Shown: positions 61,043 to 64,000 of the stretch, piece after piece | Position numbering within the stretch: position 1 is the first letter of the stretch | Layout: every line of letters begins with the position of its first letter | DNA from: Streptomyces violaceusniger | GTDB lineage: Bacteria; Actinomycetota; Actinomycetes; Streptomycetales; Streptomycetaceae | Direction: 5' to 3' | NCBI GenBank assembly: GCA_005405945.1 | Contig: BJHW01000001.1 | Location: 5,642,001-5,706,000, forward strand | Length of the DNA stretch: 64,000 nucleotides | Position numbers and translations under genes: made by a program | Notes under the pieces: generated by a model | What the model was told of the DNA's origin: nothing | Seen by the model: only the letters and a program-made list of their open reading frames with translations | The model's database searches: none

Positions 61043-61531
61043 ATGGGGAGCGAAGGTTCGACCCTGCTGGAACCCTTGTGGCAAGGGCTTGCCGCGATCG
61101 ATCCCTCCGCCGTCTCCGGAGCCGTCTCCTGCGCCCTGCCCGCCCGCTATGAAGCGGTCAAGGGGGCCCGGCAGTTCACCGGCTCCACCCTGCGGCAGTG
61201 GAACATCCCCGAACTCCTCGACGAAGTGGCGCTCGTCGTCTCCGAACTGGTCACCAACGCCCTCCGGCACGCCCTGTCCGGCACCGGTGCGGCCGGTGAG
61301 CCGGAGCGGCCGGTGCGGCTCCATCTGATGCGCGGCCCCTCACGGCTGGTGTGCGCCGTACGCGACCCCAGCGAGGTGGGGCCGGTGGCCGGCGAGGCGG
61401 GCTGCGGCGAGGAGTCCGGGCGCGGGCTCCATCTGGTGGAGTCCTTCACGGACGGCTGGGGCTGGCAGCCGCTGGTGGGCACCCCGCCCGGCAAGATCGT
61501 CTGGGCCGCCTTCCGGCTCCCCGAGGCGTAG
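61043..61531 (+). CDS. ATP-binding protein, RsbW/HATPase_c_2 type
   Basis: A 162-residue GHKL-type ATPase. N-box VVSELVTNALRHALSG (~70-85), G1-like VRDPSEVGP, and G2 ESGRGLHLVESF. It is a homolog of the ATPase at 705 but clearly diverged. ATG at 61043 with GGAG 13 bases upstream. It partners the DUF5753 regulator divergently; it is convergent with the site-2-protease gene. Confidence 0.88.
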   Translation: MGSEGSTLLEPLWQGLAAIDPSAVSGAVSCALPARYEAVKGARQFTGSTLRQWNIPELLDEVALVVSELVTNALRHALSGTGAAGEPERPVRLHLMRGPSRLVCAVRDPSEVGPVAGEAGCGEESGRGLHLVESFTDGWGWQPLVGTPPGKIVWAAFRLPEA

Positions 61532-61639
61532 GGATACGCCACGACGCGTCGGGATACGTCACCATCGTCACGGGGACACCGCCACGACGCATCGGGGATA
61601 CGTCACCATCGTCACGGGGACACGCCACCGCCGTCACGG
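61531..61639. repeat. 44-bp tandem repeat after the ATPase gene
   Basis: GGGATACGTCACCATCGTCA begins units at 61551 and 61595 (about 44-45 bases each, minor differences), preceded by a shorter GGGATACGCCACGACGCGTC at 61531. The first unit begins within one base of the ATPase stop codon and the array reaches the stop of the convergent gene at 61634. Confidence 0.85.
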
Positions 61640-62785
61640 GCGGGTGGACTCCGGCGGGGCCGTGGTGATGCCCAGGCCGTGCAGCTGGAAGAGCCGGTTC
61701 ACATCGTGCATCGTGACGATCCCCTCCAGCCGCCCGTGGTCCACCACCAGCACCGGCAGCGCGCCGCCGCCCGGACGGGCCCGCTCCAGCACCTCGCTCA
61801 GCAGCTCATGCGGTTCGGCCACCGTGCACCGCGCCAGCGGTATCGCCACATCGCGCACCCGCCGCTCCTCCCGGGCCTCGGCCGGCACCGCCGCGAGCGC
61901 GCGCAACTGGACGATCCCGCTGGGCCGCCCCTCGAAGTCCAGCAGCGGCATCACCGAATGCCGGGCGTGGGCCGCCACCTCGTCGATGAACCGCCCCACG
62001 GTCAGCCAGTCGGCCCCGGCGGCCACCGGCGCCGTCATCGCGTCCACCACCCGCACCCCGCGCAGCGCCGTGTTGACCCCGGCCCGCTGCCGCTCCGCGT
62101 TGGCGATGATCACCATGAAGAGGCCGATGAGCGAGAGCCACAGCCCGCCGTTGTTGCCGCGCAGGAAGGAGACCCAGCCGGCTGCGATGAGCACCACACC
62201 GAGGATCTGGCCGCTGCGCCCCGCCGCCCGCTCGGCGCGCTCCCGGTCCCCGGTGCGCCACCAGATCACCGCCTGCACCACCCGTCCGCCGTCCAGCGGC
62301 GCGGCGGGCAGCAGGTTGAAGACGCCCAGCAGCAGATTGGCCCAGCCCAGCCAGATCAGCACGGCCGTGGGCACTCCCCATCCGGTGAGCGCGTGCACCC
62401 CGACCCCGACGCCGACCGCGATACCGCCGATGACCAGGCTGGTGAGCGGCCCGATGACGGCCACCCAGAACGCGACCCCGGCGGTGCGGGGCCGTCCCAT
62501 CTTGGTCATGCCGCCAAGCGCCCACAGCGTCACGTCCTCCACCGAGACGCCCCTTCTGCGGGCGGCGACCGCGTGCGCGGTCTCGTGCAGCAGCAGGCTG
62601 CCCATCAGCAGCACGGCGCCGACGACGCTGGCGGCGGCGTAGACGGCACCGGTCCGGCCGGGGGTCCACGCGGGCAGCGTCTCGTGGCCGAGCCCGTAAG
62701 CGAGCAGCACGATCAGCACCGGGACGCTCCAGTGCATCCGCAGTGGTACCCCGAGTACACGTCCGACGCGGACCGAGCCGTTCAT
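61634..62785 (-). CDS. Site-2-protease family zinc metalloprotease with CBS domains
   Basis: A 383-residue membrane protease like Rv2625c-type proteins. Metal motif HETAH in GSLLLHETAHAVAARRRG, and the second site in NLLLGVFNLLPAAPLDGGR (Asp ligand). Four to six membrane helices. The C-terminal ~130 residues hold a pair of CBS modules (VVDAMTAPVAAGADWLTVGR, LPVLVVDHGRLEGIVTMHDV), which bind adenine nucleotides. Site-2 proteases cut membrane-bound substrates such as anti-sigma factors. ATG/GTG start at 62785 matches the family (MNGSVRVGRVLGVPLRMHWS). Confidence 0.92.
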   Translation of the reverse strand: MNGSVRVGRVLGVPLRMHWSVPVLIVLLAYGLGHETLPAWTPGRTGAVYAAASVVGAVLLMGSLLLHETAHAVAARRRGVSVEDVTLWALGGMTKMGRPRTAGVAFWVAVIGPLTSLVIGGIAVGVGVGVHALTGWGVPTAVLIWLGWANLLLGVFNLLPAAPLDGGRVVQAVIWWRTGDRERAERAAGRSGQILGVVLIAAGWVSFLRGNNGGLWLSLIGLFMVIIANAERQRAGVNTALRGVRVVDAMTAPVAAGADWLTVGRFIDEVAAHARHSVMPLLDFEGRPSGIVQLRALAAVPAEAREERRVRDVAIPLARCTVAEPHELLSEVLERARPGGGALPVLVVDHGRLEGIVTMHDVNRLFQLHGLGITTAPPESTRP

Positions 62786-62847
62786 CGCCGTCTCACATGG
62801 GTCGGGTCCCCCCGATCGCCACTACCAGTGTCGCGCGTCCGCGGCGA

Positions 62848-63129
62848 TCAGCCCAGACCTGCCGGATCGTGCGCCAGGTGGTCGAACTCACCGTCCTTGG
62901 CCCCGCGCAGCATCGCCTCGACCTCGGCCGGGGTGTAGATCAGCGCCGGTCCGTCGGGGAACCGGGAGTTGCGGACGGCCACGTTCCCACCGGGCAGCTT
63001 GGCGAACTCGACACACGACCCCTGGGAGTTGCTGTGTCTGCTCTTCTGCCAGACGACTCCCCGGAGGTCCGCGGCCGCCATGCCGTTGTAGGGGTGGTCG
63101 CGCACAGGGCTTCTCCACTGTTCGTGCAT
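62848..63129 (-). CDS. DUF397 protein
   Basis: A 93-residue protein with the DUF397 core: VVWQKSRHSNSQGSCVEFAK, NVAVRNSRFPDGPALIYTPA. DUF397 proteins accompany XRE/DUF5753 regulators; WhiJ- and toxin/antitoxin-like partnerships have been reported in Streptomyces. The start at 63129 (MHEQWRSPVRDH) has no ribosome site. TATGAT on the minus strand near 63160-63155 could be the -10. Its upstream DNA shares the GTGCACGTGCAT-N7-TGCATCTG element with the ATPase gene. Confidence 0.88.
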   Translation of the reverse strand: MHEQWRSPVRDHPYNGMAAADLRGVVWQKSRHSNSQGSCVEFAKLPGGNVAVRNSRFPDGPALIYTPAEVEAMLRGAKDGEFDHLAHDPAGLG

Positions 63130-63209
63130 GCGTGCAGCTGTCAACTGTCCGGGATCATAGCCGCGTTCCTTTGCGAATGCATGGGAAAATGCACCTGCGT
63201 ATGTGCATG

Positions 63210-63236
63210 CAGATGCACAAGCAGATGCACGTGCAC
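63210..63236 (-). promoter_or_regulatory. Element GTGCACGTGCAT-N7-TGCATCTG, copy 2
   Basis: On the minus strand GTGCACGTGCAT (63236-63225), seven bases, then TGCATCTG (63217-63210), 81 bases upstream of the DUF397 start and in the same orientation relative to the gene as copy 1. Additional TGCAT/GTGCAT words follow at 63182-63205. 23 of 27 positions match copy 1. Confidence 0.65.
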
Positions 63237-63386
63237 CATGCGTATCGGCATGATCACCCGACACCCGGGATCTTCTGCCCGGAGTGAAGAAGAGCAGTCG
63301 TCATGAATGACGTCCGGGTCCACCTCCGGGTTGAGCGGACCTCGGACACCGGAGCGTTGTCAGACCCCCCTGCCAGAATCCCGGGC

Positions 63387-64000
63387 ATGAGATGGGCGGC
63401 GGCGGAGACGGACCACGGGGGTGTTCGTCTCTGCCCGCTCGACCCCGGGGGAAAGGCGGCGGGACCGGTCGTCGAGGTCACGGCGGAGCAGGGCGGGATC
63501 GCCGAGGCCGTGCGGTCCCGCCCCGAGGCCGACCGGTGGGTGTGGCGGTCCACCGCCGAGGTCTATCCACGGCTGCTGGCCGCCGGGGTCCGGGTCGAGC
63601 GGGCCTACGACATCGAGGCGGCCGAGGCGCTGCTCCTCGGCCATGAGGGGCGTTCGGGCGCACCGCGTTCGCTCGCCGCCGCCTGGGCGCGGCTGCGCGG
63701 GCTGCCCGTCCCCGAGGACCCGCCGCCCCGGGCGGCCGGGGACCAGCCGTCGCTGTTCGAGCCCGGTCCGCCGCCGCTGCCGCCGGGCGTCGATCCGCTG
63801 GAGGCGCTGCTCGAGGTGTACGCGGGCCAGCTGGTCCGTACGGACGCGGCCGAGCATCCGGACCGGATGCGGCTGCTGACCACCGCCGAGTCGGCCGGGA
63901 TGCTGATCGCCGCCGAGATGCGGCGCGCCGGGGTGCCCTGGCGCGCCGACCGCCACCGGGAGCTGCTGGACGAGCTGCTCGGCGAGCGCTATCCGGGCGG
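63387..64000 (+). CDS. Bifunctional 3'-5' exonuclease/DNA polymerase (PolA-like), partial
   Basis: Open from an ATG at 63387 to the right edge, ~204 residues seen. MRWAAAETDHGGVRLCPLDP, VWRSTAEVYPRLLAAGVRVE, AYDIEAAEALLLGHEG and LLTTAESAGMLIAAEMRRAG match the N-terminus of the actinomycete A-family polymerase homolog that differs from the main PolA. The polymerase domain lies beyond the window. An in-frame ATG at 63303 is possible but not conserved. A CAGAAT box seven bases before the ATG suggests a leaderless mRNA. Confidence 0.82.
   Translation, partial: MRWAAAETDHGGVRLCPLDPGGKAAGPVVEVTAEQGGIAEAVRSRPEADRWVWRSTAEVYPRLLAAGVRVERAYDIEAAEALLLGHEGRSGAPRSLAAAWARLRGLPVPEDPPPRAAGDQPSLFEPGPPPLPPGVDPLEALLEVYAGQLVRTDAAEHPDRMRLLTTAESAGMLIAAEMRRAGVPWRADRHRELLDELLGERYPG

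Overview
This window looks like a stretch of a Streptomyces (or close actinomycete) chromosome core. Coding third positions are almost always G or C. Gene content and order (clpC, lsr2, argA-type acetyltransferase, coaX-nadC-nadB-panC, a lone nuoD, folP/folB/folK, folE-ftsH-hpt-tilS, dacB, ppa) match what I remember of Streptomyces, and XRE/DUF5753 regulators, RsbW-like ATPases and DUF397 proteins are present. I see no rRNA, tRNA, IS element, integrase or CRISPR array.

Layout. 0-5.5 kb is accessory: the end of an XRE/DUF5753 regulator divergent from an RsbW-like ATPase, an Rpn-type PD-(D/E)XK protein followed by a free-standing copy of its own C-terminal domain, and a NACHT (STAND) NTPase; a candidate anti-phage locus. 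5.7-12.3 kb carries clpC, an SCO3374-type protein, lsr2, an ArgA-like acetyltransferase, a BlaI-type regulator and small hypotheticals. 12.7-18.3 kb is a minus-strand NAD/CoA operon (DUF2520 protein, panC, nadB, nadC, coaX), mostly overlapping by 4 bases. 18.4-24.8 kb holds an aldolase-type PLP enzyme, two ArsR-type regulators, a two-component system and a MidA-type methyltransferase beside nuoD2. 26.5-31.7 kb holds a coiled-coil protein and a divergent OpuC-type glycine betaine/choline ABC system. 31.9-35.0 kb is a divergent membrane esterase / MprF-like synthase pair. 35.1-43.0 kb is the folate cluster (plus strand) converging on tilS-hpt-ftsH-folE (minus strand). 43.2-52.8 kb has a zinc-metalloprotease-like gene, dacB, ppa, a ThrE-family exporter, a DedA protein, a MerR/LysE pair and gadB. 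52.9-64 kb has a protein with a collagen-like linker, an ABC-2 exporter with PadR, a DinB-fold protein, an aldehyde dehydrogenase, a second XRE/ATPase/DUF397 set, a site-2-protease with CBS domains and the start of a polA-like gene.

A pervasive feature is single-base frameshifts in about fifteen otherwise well-conserved genes. Nearly all are explained by one missing C or G in a homopolymer run. I read them as base-calling errors, not pseudogenes, and I give full spans for these genes with the frame change noted.

Most interesting observations: (1) the Rpn-like gene has a textbook internal ribosome site and start exactly where its duplicated C-terminal copy begins, resembling the intragenic-antitoxin design of E. 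coli Rpn systems; (2) a GTGCACGTGCAT-N7-TGCATCTG element with identical spacing precedes both the ATPase and DUF397 genes near the right end; (3) a ten-codon remnant of the coaX start lies between nadC and coaX; (4) a hairpin sits between the Shine-Dalgarno and start of ftsH; (5) several tandem repeats begin exactly at the stop codons of genes.
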